DNA from: Lineus longissimus
Lineage: Eukaryota > Nemertea > Pilidiophora > Heteronemertea > Lineidae
Length of the DNA stretch: 64,000 nucleotides
NCBI RefSeq assembly: GCF_910592395.1
Contig: NC_088314.1
Location: forward strand, 11,778,001 to 11,842,000
Reading direction: 5' to 3'
How positions within the stretch are numbered: position 1 is the first letter of the stretch; every line of letters begins with the position of its first letter. A program made the translations under genes and the position numbers. Positions 21,784-32,645 of this stretch are shown piece after piece. Under the pieces are notes generated by a model. The model saw only the letters and a program-made list of their open reading frames with translations, was not told the origin of the DNA and ran no database searches.

Positions 21784-23752
21784 AACAACTACAGCTGTTA
21801 CAATGGGGGGACACCCCCCAAACCCCCCTCCGTCGACATAGGTTTTTACCAGTGCGTTGGGGGGAAGCTCCCCCAAACCCCCCGGTGGACAGTCAACTAG
21901 CCCTTCTGTGTCATACTGCTGGAGGGGGGGTGCGATGGGACCATCCATATAGTTCCTTCCGACACATTTTTGTTTTGGTAATGTAATACATTGTGATTGA
22001 CCTTATTCACGGGAATCGGGCGTTTCCAGTGATATACGACACAAATGGGTTGTCCTCATGCATTCACTTTCGAAACGCATTTTAAAATAGATGTTACATC
22101 CTGTTAATGGGGCACGTCATCATCGCGTACATTTGGGAAAAACTCCCTAACGAGACCGGAGCAGACGGCTGAAAGTAGTTTAATTATTGGCCGCTAGGGT
22201 ACAGAATGTACGTCGCTCACCCGAATTTTTCACGCAACTATAGCTAAATAGAGCTAGTTCTAGTTTGTGATTCAATTTGATACTTCAGATTTGGGCAGAA
22301 GACCAATATAACTTAGTCGTCAGTGTGGTTTTAAGCTGGAAAAACGTATTTGTTTTTCTTAAAGTGCCTTTTTTGGACGGGTGTGTGCGATTGTTTTGTT
22401 TTTATGTCACGTGACCTCGATCATGTCGACACAAAATTGAAATAAACCACCCTTTTCTGTCATTATTTAGGACGGATATTTCTCTGATAAAAATATAAAT
22501 ATAATTGGCCAATTTCTTAGGCATATGATGTAGCGAATTCCCATGAAGATTTAAATTAATTTAAATTAATTTCAACCAATGGGATAGCAACCACCACCGG
22601 AAGATCGCGGAGAAATCGGTAAACTCAACGGAGTTAATTCAGAAAAATACCAAAAAAAATTGTTTGTAGGATATACAATCTCTCTTTATTTCTCATCATT
22701 CATTTACATTATATACTCCCGCACACACGTGTATCTTAAGAGCCCCTCCTAAAGGGGGTCTTAACAACTACAGCTGTTACAATGGGGGGACACCCCCCAA
22801 ACCCCCCTCCGTCGACATAGGTTTTTATCAGTGCGTTGGGGGGAAGCTCCCCCCAAACCCCCCCGGTGGACAGTCAACTAGCCCTTCTGTGTCATACTGC
22901 TGGAGGGGGGGGGGGGTGCGATGGGACCATCCATATAGTTCCTTCCGACACATTTTTGTTTTGGTAATGTAATACATTGTGATTGTCCTTATTGACGGGA
23001 ATCGGGCGTTTCCAGTGATATACGACACTTAAATGGATTGTCCTCATGCATTCACTTTGGAAACGCATTTTAAAATAGATGTTACGTCCTGTTAATGGGG
23101 CACGTCATCATCGCGTACATTTGGGAAAAACTCCCTAACGAGACCGGAGCAGACGGCTGAAAGTAGTTTAATTATTGGTCGCTAGGGTACAGAATGTACG
23201 TCGCTCACCCGAATTTTTCACGCAACTATAGCTAAATAGAGCTAGTTCTAGTTTGTGATTCATTTTGATACTTCAGATTTGGGCAGTAGACCAATATAAC
23301 TTAGTCGTCAGTGTGGTTTTAAGCTGGAAAAACGTATTTATTTTTCTTAAAGTGCCTTTTTTGGACGGGTGTGTGCGATTGTTTTGTTTTTATGTCACGT
23401 GACCTCGACCATGTCGACACAAAATTGAAATAAACCACCCTTTTCTGTCATTATTTAGGACGGATATTTCTCTAATAAAAATATTAATATAATTGGCCAA
23501 TTTCTTAGGCATATGATGTAGCGAATTCCCATGAAGATTTAAATTTAATTTAACTTAATTTCAACCAATGGGATAGCAACCACCACCGGAAGATCGCGGA
23601 GAAATCGGTAAACTCAACGGAGTTAATTCAGAAATTTACCAAAAAAAATTGTTTGTAGGATATACAATAGTTACTCTCTTTATTTCTAATCATTTACATT
23701 ATCTACTCCCGCACACACGTGTATCTTAAGAGCCCCTCCTAAAGGGGGGCTT
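21784..23752. repeat. 979-bp tandem duplication, two copies
   Basis: AACAACTACAGCTGTTACAA begins at 21784 and again at 22763. The two units are collinear to CGTGTATCTTAAGAGCCCCT near 22731-22750 and 23721-23740, with scattered substitutions and small indels. Each unit starts with the dispersed G/C-run repeat (CAGTGCGTTGGGGGGAAGCT) and contains a CACGTG box (TATGTCACGTGACCTCG). No open frame is conserved between the copies. The unit may be a repeat in its own right or a segmental duplication. Confidence 0.9.
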
Positions 23753-25485
23753 ATCAGCGGGGTGCTTGAAGTTGGAGGGCGACTGAATATTTTACAGGGC
23801 TGGTTTCCTCATGTTTAGGCTACAATTTCCTCATTAGACCATATCCACAACTCCGTGGATATGGTCTATTGTTTTTACTGAGCCGATCGCCAGGACCCGA
23901 GGGATGTGGTTTTCGACACGTATCTCCGAAACTGCCGCACGGAACGACCTGAAATTTGGGTAGGTTACGTTTCATAACCTGCTAACGAACAACGTGTACT
24001 TTATTTTTGCAGCCGTTGCTTACTTTTTTAGTTTTCGGGTGATTTTTGCAGCCATTGCTTACTTTTTTAGTTTTCGGGTGATTTTTGATGAAAATCGCCG
24101 GTTCTGAACCGTTCCGGTAATAGCACTGCCTCCCGCGTTTTTACCGATTAGGCAAGTTGCTCAACGTTGATCTGTCCCGACCTGAACAGGTGGGAGGATA
24201 CCCGCTACATTGAAGAGCCAACAGACATTTCGTCTACGCATTCTAGACTGGGTGAGTGTGAATTTTTCGTGATTGTAATCGCCCTCAAATTTGTGTTGAA
24301 ACACTGCATCAGACAAAATTAACTCATCAGAGGTCAAGAAAAGGATCTTAAGAATATATATTCGCTGTTAGTTTGGGTGATTATAGGGAGCACGTCCATC
24401 TTTTGAGGCAAACTTGTCATCCGAAAGTTTCCAGATCCCCGCAATGGCGGATATACATTCATCCAAAAAATTACGAATTCGGGCAAGTTTCATCAAACTG
24501 TGCGCCTCAAACACCTAAGAATGTCTCAAAATCACCCAGACTCTACACATGAGATATACCTTCACTGAAAATAATTGCTAAAACCTCGCTTAACGTGTCG
24601 CGAGTGCTGAAAGCAACAGTTTTGGAGATCGTTTTTCTGTACATCCTGCTCACTCCTGTAGAAATGTACAGTAAAGCACGTATACACGTGCAGTGTAAAT
24701 GGACACACGAATGTACACACCTTCTGAAAATATTGTCAGCAAAGGTGATAAGTGTTTGTTCTGAATTATGACAATGAAATTCATAGACTATTAGCAGGTA
24801 GTCAGTGTCTGTTGGTCTGAATAATGAATGATAAAACTTCTGGTGAAGTTAAAATATTTCCTCGCTCTGTTTTACAGCCTGACGCAGTGACGGGGATGAT
24901 CAGCATCTGTTCTGTTCTGCGACCGCATCAGTCACGGATATAGGAGCCTTGACCACGAGGAGCTGATGAGGCAAAGTCGTATAACCGTCTTAACCTTGAC
25001 ATCGGTGCAGTGCTGAATTTGCCGTCCGAAGACAAACCAGTATAATATTCCAGCCGTATTTCGTTCTTTTCACTGTAATACTTTTACTTCAAAAAGACTG
25101 AATAAATAAACCTACTGTGGCAGTTAGTTTAAAAAGATATTTATTGCATTTTACGTTTTTACTCTTAGTGCTGATCGGTCATACCCCTTGGGCCTGGCCG
25201 TAACCTTGCATACTGGTTGTCTCGATGCCGTATGCTATGACCATGTATATATCTACTGGACTGGTTTGTTGCACCATGTCGAAGGAATTTTATGTAGAGA
25301 TCAAGACACTTCCCCCGCATCACAATCTACACCTCAAGAATGGTTGTAAAAATCCTTGCCATGATTCCCGGTTGCCCCTATGTTGTGACCATGCATGCAT
25401 CAATGGCCTGGGATGTTGCAACCTACACTTCAAAGGAATGCGAAGTCTAAATCACATTTATTTTTTGTCCCCAGATTGTGACTTT
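23753..25485. other. non-coding DNA with a hairpin and a short tandem repeat
   Basis: 23835-23868 is a perfect 14-bp stem with a 6-base loop (TAGACCATATCCAC, then AACTCC, then its complement). TTTTTGCAGCC starts at 24004 and again at 24043, a 39-bp tandem duplication ending near 24083. Short frames around 25225-25518 have no recognisable motif. Confidence 0.6.
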
Positions 25486-26073
25486 CCTAACAGCAATTGC
25501 AGACCATATCCCTGGTGATAGTGTTTTGTCATCTTAAAAATGAGCACCAGGACAAAGCACCAAAAACCTGCCACTTAAGATCAGATCAGAAGTTACCTGC
25601 GTGGTGCCAGTACCCACAAGTGCATGATTGACACCTAGATCATTTGAAGAAAAAGTTGGCAGCAGAACCATGTGTGCATGGAGGGAGGTATTATAATATA
25701 AATACTGTGGAGACGCAATGTATTATTGGTCGTCCCAAAATTGGGAGCTTTCATCCCCACCAGCCATATCAGATGGCCAACTGGTTTCCCTCACTCGACC
25801 AGAAAACTCATCAAAAGATACGAAAGATGTTGAGATTCAGATTACATTTGCTTGTTGTCTGCTGGATTCTGACCATCCATATGCTGAGTTGTTGCAGTCC
25901 CAGAACCATCGCTAATTCTAGTATTTATGATGCACCTACTGTCACAACCTAATTCAGCTGGTTATTCAGGGTTATTTGCCTCTGATTTATCTGGTTATAT
26001 CCTGGTGCAAACCTAATTTCTCAACATGACAAAATACTTTCACCAGGGATATGGTCTGCAATTTGCTGTTAGG
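25486..26073. mobile_element. foldback-like element, about 590 bp
   Basis: 25486-25530 and 26028-26073 are inverted copies of about 45 bases, with CCTAACAGCAATTGCAGACC at the outer end and ACCATATCCCTGGTGA within. Nothing coding lies between. A clear target duplication was not found. Possibly a MITE. Confidence 0.6.
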
Positions 26074-26220
26074 CGAATTGCCCAATACTAGTTCACTTCT
26101 ACTTTCACATTCACAAATTTTTGGCTCACAAATCCCTTATAAATGAATAACCCAAGGCAGTTAATTGCTAAAAACAACACTTTCTTAATCTTGATGATGC
26201 TTTTGCTAAACATCATTTAA

Positions 26221-26648
26221 TATTAGTCGTACTTCCACCTATCAAATCCCCGTGTCTTTTGCGCTTACACCTATGAATTGCCGTGTCTAAAAAAATAGAC
26301 CCGTGTGTCAAATCCCCGTGTCTATTAGCCCCATCGAGCTCGATGGGGCTAATCGGGGGCTAATTTAGACCCGTGTTCAACACGGGTTTTTTGATAGGTG
26401 GAATCTGAATAGACACGGCAATTGCAAGTTCTAAGATCCGGCGACAGATGGCGCGGTGTAGTTGCCTCGGTATTGCGCATTCGAACACAGGAGAGCTCCC
26501 TACCTACAGCGCACCTGTTGCCGGGGCTATTAACCATTATCTAACACCACTGATAGGTGTAAGTGCTTCCCAGGTTTTTTGACACACGGCGAAGACACGG
26601 GTCTTGAAAAAACACGGGGTTTTATGATAGGTGGAACTACGACTATAA
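26221..26648. mobile_element. palindromic MITE, about 430 bp
   Basis: The outer arms 26221-26263 and 26604-26648 are inverted copies (AGTCGTACTTCCACCTATCA against its complement, then CCCCGTGT). Inner inverted segments also carry the CACGGGTCTA and GCCGTGTCTA motifs. The centre holds a perfect 30-bp palindrome without a loop at 26324-26353 (ATTAGCCCCATCGAG and its mirror). There is no coding sequence. A TA-rich duplication is possible, but the limits are not certain. Confidence 0.65.
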
Positions 26649-26769
26649 TCTTAACAAAAAGTTTATGATGCTTATACATGTATGGTAAACATAACCAATA
26701 CACAACACTTTATTAAAGTGATAGGTTTATGGCCGGAAAAGGGCGTGTTTAGTGCCTAATTGGTACATG

Positions 26770-27125
26770 TGTAATACTGTATTATATCAGTCTTCATGTC
26801 CACAGATTCACTGTTCCAATCCTTGTGACATTGTTGATGAAAAAGGAAGAAATCAAATATATAGAAATGTTTATATTAAACTCATCTGACCAGGTCTACA
26901 ACATGCATGTACACAGTTCGGGATCCCAAGGCTAACTGAATTTGGAGGGAAACTCAGTAGACCAGGAAAACTATACAAACAATAATAGCTGATAAAGCAC
27001 ATACAATGAAATGACATAAGGCTCAGGGACCGTGAAGGCCCAAAATAACCTGAGCTAAACCATTGGTCATAGCAGACTTAAAGGGGGAATAAACTCTTCA
27101 AACTGTTCAAATTGAACCTGTTACA
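26770..27125 (-). repeat. 3' LTR of the Gypsy element
   Basis: 356 bp with inverted pentamer ends (TGTAA...TTACA on the plus strand). It appears identical to the copy at 36198-36553. It is preceded on the left by the CATG target duplication and on the right by the polypurine tract. Confidence 0.95.
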
Positions 27126-27140
27126 CATTCCCCTGTCAAG
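27126..27140 (-). promoter_or_regulatory. polypurine tract
   Basis: Read on the minus strand, GACAGGGGAATG lies directly before the 3' LTR start TGTAAC. This is the usual primer position for plus-strand DNA synthesis in LTR elements. Confidence 0.75.
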
Positions 27141-28100
27141 AGAAAATGGCTCCTGACATTTACCATAGATAAAAAGAAATGTACACCATATATACAAAAC
27201 ATGTAACCCAAAATACCAGGTGAAACTCAAAACGAAACCGAGTTGAGAAAGATGCGAAACCAAAACCTTCAAACAATAAGAAGGGAAGAATGGAACCATC
27301 AAAGAGCAGAATTCAGAATCATTAAAGACAAAGACTGAAAAGTGAAAATTTCAATCCAGCATCCTGAAAACTGAAAAACACCATAAGGTAAAGAGCTACA
27401 AGAAATGGAATTATTATTGTATTTACAAATTAACAGTAAACTTCTAGAGTTCACACTGAAAATTAATTGTATCGCACGAATCAGAACGAGATTAAGGCGA
27501 ATAGACAAGATACTGAAATATATAAGTTTAGAATCATTATCAGAATACGGTACTGTGAAGAACTATTGTAGTATTGTTTGATTTGCTGAAGATCATTGCA
27601 AGAAGATATAATAGAAGAGAAGGGGTAATGACCTCCTCAATCTTACCATCACACCACAAAACAACAATCAATAAGATGATACAAGATTGGGAAAAAAGGA
27701 AAATTGCAGGGAAATGACTTACAAAACATCTGGAAGGTATTAATTAGTAACTGTTTGACCAAAAACCCTTAGTCCAAAAGGGATTTACATTGATAAACTG
27801 TCAAACAATACCTTGAATAACTGATATGAGTAGAGATGCAACAGAATAAGTACTGATGAATTATCTATGGAATCTATACAGACTCTAATCATACAGTACA
27901 AAATATCAATACCAAGAATTACTTGATATAAATCTCCACGAAATATCGAAACAAAAGAAGAAAACACACACTCAAGTAGAAAACAATCTCTTGATTGACA
28001 TGGCCTGCCAAAACCAGCCAACATTCAATCAAAATGTTATATATATTTCAAACCAGAAAATAATCACGAGTCTACAGCAAAATTGAAAACCAACTATCAT
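27141..28100 (-). other. non-coding stretch between pol and 3' LTR
   Basis: About 960 AT-rich bases with only short open frames on the minus strand (the longest is 79 codons, at 28024-27785). The frames are hydrophobic by composition but show no signal peptide, transmembrane and Cys pattern or other envelope-like organisation. I found no gene here. Confidence 0.6.
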
Positions 28101-31055
28101 TCAATCCTTCATTAAAGACAGAACTTTGTCAAGAATAGCGGGATTTTGCGCAAACTCAGGCTTGCTTGCAAGCGACATAAAATAATCAACCTTGGATCGC
28201 CAAGGCTCAGGCGGCGCGCGCGGCTGTTGCTGATACATCTGATATGGCTTGAAACGGTTAGGCGGTTTATGTTCCCTCTTAGATCTCCTCGGGGCTGCAA
28301 CAGGGCTGTCCTCCGGAGCACTCTCTTCCTCGTCATCCTGGGATGTGTGGAATTCAGCAGAGGATTCACCAGGGGGAACATCTACAGGGACCGTCTCATC
28401 CACTGGACCAACGGTTGAAAATTCCACTGGAGGCGGAACAGTACCACCATCATCAAATTCCACTGGAGGCGGAACAGTACCATCATCGATCGAAGTCACG
28501 TCAAGCGCAATTCCTGACGGCGTATCGACATCTATCAGTGGAGGAGGAACGGTCACATCTGTAGTAGGATAACTGGCATCTACGGCAGGCTGGGACGCGC
28601 TGACATCAACCGAAGACTGGGACGCAGGCTCAACAGCAGCATGTTCGGACGCACTATTATCAACCGAAGACTGGGACGCAGGCTCAACAACAGCGGGCTG
28701 GACCGGAACGACATCTGTAATGGATAATGGTGGGGTAGAATCGGTAGACAAAGTAGACGGAACAATATCAGAAGGAGGTGCAGCATCAGATCTGACAGAT
28801 GTAAAAGATGGAAGTTTGTCACCATGTGGAACATCGGCGGTTGAAGCGGATGCAAAAGAAGAAGGAACTTCATCAACACGTGGCAAAATCATCACATCGA
28901 CATCCTCGTCATCACTCATCGCAGGCTGTACAACAACTTCCTTCTCAGGGCGAGTACGACTGGACCGGGCCGGAGTCTTCACAACTTCCTCATCTCTAAT
29001 CTCTCCAACTGGCATCAACAAATTACGGTGTAAAACACGCGGATTACCTCCTTTCGAGGAGCGAACCGAAAATACCGGAATATTGGGGTTTGGTTGACCC
29101 ACAACAGTATAAACATCGGTCGACCACTTGTCAGCCAATTTATGTCTACCGCGTAAGTGGACATTGCGGACAAGAACACAATCACCAGTCTGAAGAACAG
29201 AAGCTTTCGCTTTGAGATCATATCTCCCTTTATTCTTACATGAAGCGGTATCCTGGTTTTTCATAGCCATAGAGAATGCATAATCAAGACGCTCCTGCAA
29301 AGATTTAATGTAGGAACTATAAGATTCACTAGGGCCAACATCAGGAGTACCGAGACCATAATTGATATCTACAGGAAGAAGTGGCTCACGGCCAAACATT
29401 AGAAAATGCGGACTGAATCCAGTAGAATCGTGACGCGTACAATTGTACGCATGCGTCAACGTGGAGAGGTACAGCGACCAACTACTCTTCTTGTCCTCGG
29501 ACAACGTACCCAACATTGACAAAAGGGTGCGGTTATACCGTTCGCAAAGCCCATTGCCCATTGGATGGTAGGGAGTTGTCCGAGACTTGGTCATTCCAGC
29601 TAAAGCACACAATTCCTTTATAACAGCAGATTCAAAATTACGGCCCTGATCACTATGTAGCCGACCAGGAAAACCATAATGAACTATAAAATTTTCATAA
29701 AGAGCTTTGGCAGTAGTATGTGCTGTCTGATTTCTTGTTGCAATAGCTACAGAGTACTTGGTGAAATGATCTGTAATTACTAAAATATTTTCACAACCCC
29801 TGGAAGGTTCAACTGTGAGATAGTCCATACAGACCATCTCCAGAGGCTGCGACGTGGTTATGCTGGTGAGAGAAGCTTTCTCATTAGTAGGTGTCTTTCG
29901 GCGTAAACATCGACCACAAGTTTGAATGTAATTCTCTATATCACTGACATAACCCGGCCAGAAGAATCTGGACTTTACAAGATCAATCACCCTATCCTTA
30001 CCAAGGTGACCCATGTCATCATGCAGCTGCTTCAAAGTAGATGTGTGAAGAGACAATGGCAAGACGACACGATCAACAACTTGATCATTCAACATACTTT
30101 GTTTTACTAAAATACCTTTGTCGTTCAATCGATAAGAGTTAAAATGACGTAACCAAGGTTTCAGCTCCGGAGAGGGGTCAGGACGAATACCTCTGGCCAG
30201 AGAAGCAATGATATCTGAAATATATTTATCCTGCCCCTGATGATACTTAATATCAACAAAATCCGTAGTGAGCGAATCAACTTGGTATAGGGAATGTGAA
30301 GAATCAATATTGGCATTCAGAATTTCAACAGCAGAGAGATTTTGACAAGTGAGGGAAAGTGAAATAGCTTTTACAACATCCTCATTGATCAGACTAGTTT
30401 CTCTTGGAAGACGAGACAACGCATCTGCAGCTGCATTGCTCTTTCCAGCAAAATATTCGATGGTAAAGTCATAAGCTGACAACTCAGCTAACCAGCGGTG
30501 TCCTGTGGCATCGAGCTTCGCACTCGTCAACACATATGTCAGCGGATTATTGTCAGTCTTGACTCTGAACTCTGCCCCGAATAAATAGTCCTTAAACTTG
30601 TCAGTCACTGCCCACTTCAGCCCCAAGAACTCTAACTTGTGAGTGGGGTAGTTCCTTTCTGAAGCGGACAGTCCTCTACTAGCAAAATATATAGGTTTTC
30701 TAACATCATCCTGGTACTGGTATAATATAGCTCCAAGGCCATCTCTCGAAGCATCTATTTCTAACTCATATGGCAAAGAATAATCTGCAAAGCCAAGGAC
30801 TGGGGGAGAGCACAATGATTCATTCAAATTTTGAAATGCGGTTTGTTCTTCCTCTCCCCAGCGAAACGACGGCTTGTCTTTTTGCCTTTTCTGAGTAGAA
30901 TGACCTTGGAGTAAACAATTCAAAGGTTTAGCTAACTTAGCATAATCCTTGATGAACCTTCGATTGTATGATGTGAAACCGAGATAACGCCTGAGTTCAT
31001 CAACCGACTGAGGAGGTGGCCAGTCTCGCACAGCCTGAACTTTGTCAGGGTCCAT
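28101..31055 (-). CDS. pol: Gypsy pol, downstream part: RT end, RNase H, integrase
   Basis: A 984-codon open frame. Residues 1-90 are the RT thumb/connection (RRYLGFTSYNRRFI). RNase H follows with Asp101 (EIDASRD), Glu142, Asp168 (KTDNN) and Asp211 (ADALSRL). The integrase has an H2C2 finger (His345/His350, Cys380/Cys383) and core residues Asp411 (MDYL), Asp469 (HSDQG) and Glu505 (CERYNR). A long low-complexity Ser/Pro/Val/Asp tail follows (about 690-930) with duplicated blocks such as VEPASQSSVD and GTVPPPVEF, then a basic RRSKREHKPP segment. All catalytic residues are present. The true protein should be joined to the upstream frame; the start shown is only the first possible codon. Confidence 0.92.
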   Translation of the reverse strand: MDPDKVQAVRDWPPPQSVDELRRYLGFTSYNRRFIKDYAKLAKPLNCLLQGHSTQKRQKDKPSFRWGEEEQTAFQNLNESLCSPPVLGFADYSLPYELEIDASRDGLGAILYQYQDDVRKPIYFASRGLSASERNYPTHKLEFLGLKWAVTDKFKDYLFGAEFRVKTDNNPLTYVLTSAKLDATGHRWLAELSAYDFTIEYFAGKSNAAADALSRLPRETSLINEDVVKAISLSLTCQNLSAVEILNANIDSSHSLYQVDSLTTDFVDIKYHQGQDKYISDIIASLARGIRPDPSPELKPWLRHFNSYRLNDKGILVKQSMLNDQVVDRVVLPLSLHTSTLKQLHDDMGHLGKDRVIDLVKSRFFWPGYVSDIENYIQTCGRCLRRKTPTNEKASLTSITTSQPLEMVCMDYLTVEPSRGCENILVITDHFTKYSVAIATRNQTAHTTAKALYENFIVHYGFPGRLHSDQGRNFESAVIKELCALAGMTKSRTTPYHPMGNGLCERYNRTLLSMLGTLSEDKKSSWSLYLSTLTHAYNCTRHDSTGFSPHFLMFGREPLLPVDINYGLGTPDVGPSESYSSYIKSLQERLDYAFSMAMKNQDTASCKNKGRYDLKAKASVLQTGDCVLVRNVHLRGRHKLADKWSTDVYTVVGQPNPNIPVFSVRSSKGGNPRVLHRNLLMPVGEIRDEEVVKTPARSSRTRPEKEVVVQPAMSDDEDVDVMILPRVDEVPSSFASASTADVPHGDKLPSFTSVRSDAAPPSDIVPSTLSTDSTPPLSITDVVPVQPAVVEPASQSSVDNSASEHAAVEPASQSSVDVSASQPAVDASYPTTDVTVPPPLIDVDTPSGIALDVTSIDDGTVPPPVEFDDGGTVPPPVEFSTVGPVDETVPVDVPPGESSAEFHTSQDDEEESAPEDSPVAAPRRSKREHKPPNRFKPYQMYQQQPRAPPEPWRSKVDYFMSLASKPEFAQNPAILDKVLSLMKD

Positions 31056-31130
31056 CTCAATGCCTTTTTTGGAAACATAATACCCTAGATATTTGACTCG
31101 ATTTAAGAGGAACTGGCATTTAAGGCTTTA
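31056..31130 (-). other. frameshift breaking the Gypsy RT
   Basis: The upstream frame stops with TAA at 31120-31122, just after KAGLKLKP. The expected continuation (KCQFLLNRVKYLGYY) is found in the neighbouring frame immediately after. The break lies inside the RT domain, where no ribosomal shift is expected, so it is a mutation or an assembly error. Confidence 0.85.
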
Positions 31131-32592
31131 ACTTGAGTCCGGCTTTGTGTAACTTGTCAAAAATGATTTCAAGACGGTCTAAATGTTGCTCTACAGTAGG
31201 ACTAAAAATGATGACATCGTCCAAATACACTAAACACATCTCAAGATTTACATCGCGCAAAGCCAGCTCCATGAGACGCTGGAATGTACTGGGAGCATTT
31301 GTAGCCCCAAACGGCATAACGTTACATTCATAAAAACCCAGCGGTCCCACAGAAAACGCAGTCCTCTCCTTATGTTCTTCCTCTAACTCCACTTGCCAAT
31401 AGCCTGCCTTCAGATCAAGACAGGAGAACCAGGAAGAACCAGCAATAGAATCTAGAGTCTCATCAATTCTAGGCAATGAATATGAATCCTTGATGGTCCG
31501 TTTATTAAGTTCCCTCAGATCAATGCAGAATCTGAGAGACCCATCTTTTTTTCGTACTAGTACAACAGGAGAACAGTAAGGGCTCTTAGACTCACGGATG
31601 ACTCCCGTGTCTAACATTTTCTGTAAATGAACCCTCACATCCTCGTACATGTTCGGTGGAATTCTCCTATGCCTAATCTTAAATGGCTTATCATCGGACA
31701 AATCAATACGATGCTTCAAGACATTTGTCTTGCCCATCTCTGACTCTGACTTGGCAAACACATGTTTCCATTTCAACAAACGATTCTTCAATTCAGAGAA
31801 ATGTGCTGAGTCCATGTCAGACTGAAACTTGAAAAGTTGAAAAAAATCAGAATCAGGCATTTCATCAGAGGTATCGGAGACTTCTGCAGCAGTCTCGATC
31901 CCAGATGCATTGGGAAAAGAAGTATCTTCAATGTCCATAGTAGGCGGAGAAATATCTAAGTTGGCTTCTGAAATACTACAAAGAACGGAACGCTTTGGTA
32001 TGGTAACTGGAGTATTCGAAACATTCTTTAAAATAACCGAGACTTTCTGAGATGCACTGCGAGAAGACACTTTCTGAAGAGAAGAAACAAGTACAAGTCC
32101 ACCTGGAAGTGGCCTGGAAGATTCAGTAACAACATTGGCAGAGTGACCTAATTTACAACGAGTAATCCCCTTTATTGAAATCTGAGAGTTGCTGTTAATT
32201 GTAACAGACTTACATGTTGTAACATTCCCTACAGTACTACCGGACAGGCAGTAACTGCGTAAAGTATCACGCCAAACAGAATCCTCAACGTTACATCTCT
32301 CCGGAGCCAACTCAGCAAGCACATTAGTTCCAAGTAAAAGTGGAACAAGACGGTTATAATTTGTATCTGGCACAACTAGAAGTAAAATGTCGAGGCGACA
32401 GGAACCGAGGGTCAAAGGTAATTTGACATAGCCCATATAGGGTAATTTATCTCCTGTCGCACTCTGTATATCTATAAAATCATCCAAAGGATGAATGTCT
32501 TCATCGGGAAAATTCTCTGAAAAATAAGTAGTAGAAATGGTGGAGACCACAGAACCAGTATCGAGAAGACAATCAACATTTGTCTCCTTCAA
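31120..32592 (-). CDS. pol: Gypsy pol, upstream part: protease and reverse transcriptase
   Basis: The open frame of 490 codons starts after the gag stop but is open further upstream, overlapping the gag end in the -1 frame relative to gag. The aspartic protease motif is LLDTGS (residues 9-14). RT motifs follow: VRKKDGSLRFCIDLRELN, SCLDLKAGYWQ, MPFGATNAPSTFQ and the active site YLDD (456-459). The frame ends at a TAA caused by the shift described at 31056-31130. The leftmost codon shown is TTG, so the real start is by frameshift from gag. Confidence 0.9.
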   Translation of the reverse strand: MKETNVDCLLDTGSVVSTISTTYFSENFPDEDIHPLDDFIDIQSATGDKLPYMGYVKLPLTLGSCRLDILLLVVPDTNYNRLVPLLLGTNVLAELAPERCNVEDSVWRDTLRSYCLSGSTVGNVTTCKSVTINSNSQISIKGITRCKLGHSANVVTESSRPLPGGLVLVSSLQKVSSRSASQKVSVILKNVSNTPVTIPKRSVLCSISEANLDISPPTMDIEDTSFPNASGIETAAEVSDTSDEMPDSDFFQLFKFQSDMDSAHFSELKNRLLKWKHVFAKSESEMGKTNVLKHRIDLSDDKPFKIRHRRIPPNMYEDVRVHLQKMLDTGVIRESKSPYCSPVVLVRKKDGSLRFCIDLRELNKRTIKDSYSLPRIDETLDSIAGSSWFSCLDLKAGYWQVELEEEHKERTAFSVGPLGFYECNVMPFGATNAPSTFQRLMELALRDVNLEMCLVYLDDVIIFSPTVEQHLDRLEIIFDKLHKAGLKLKP

Positions 32593-32645
32593 TAAAACAG
32601 TGGTCTCCGACGCCTTTCCTATCAGAGAATTGTGGGGGTGGGGCT

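Noticed and set aside
27141-28100. Envelope gene in the Gypsy element
   Set aside because: Only short hydrophobic frames; no signal peptide, cleavage site or membrane anchor pattern.
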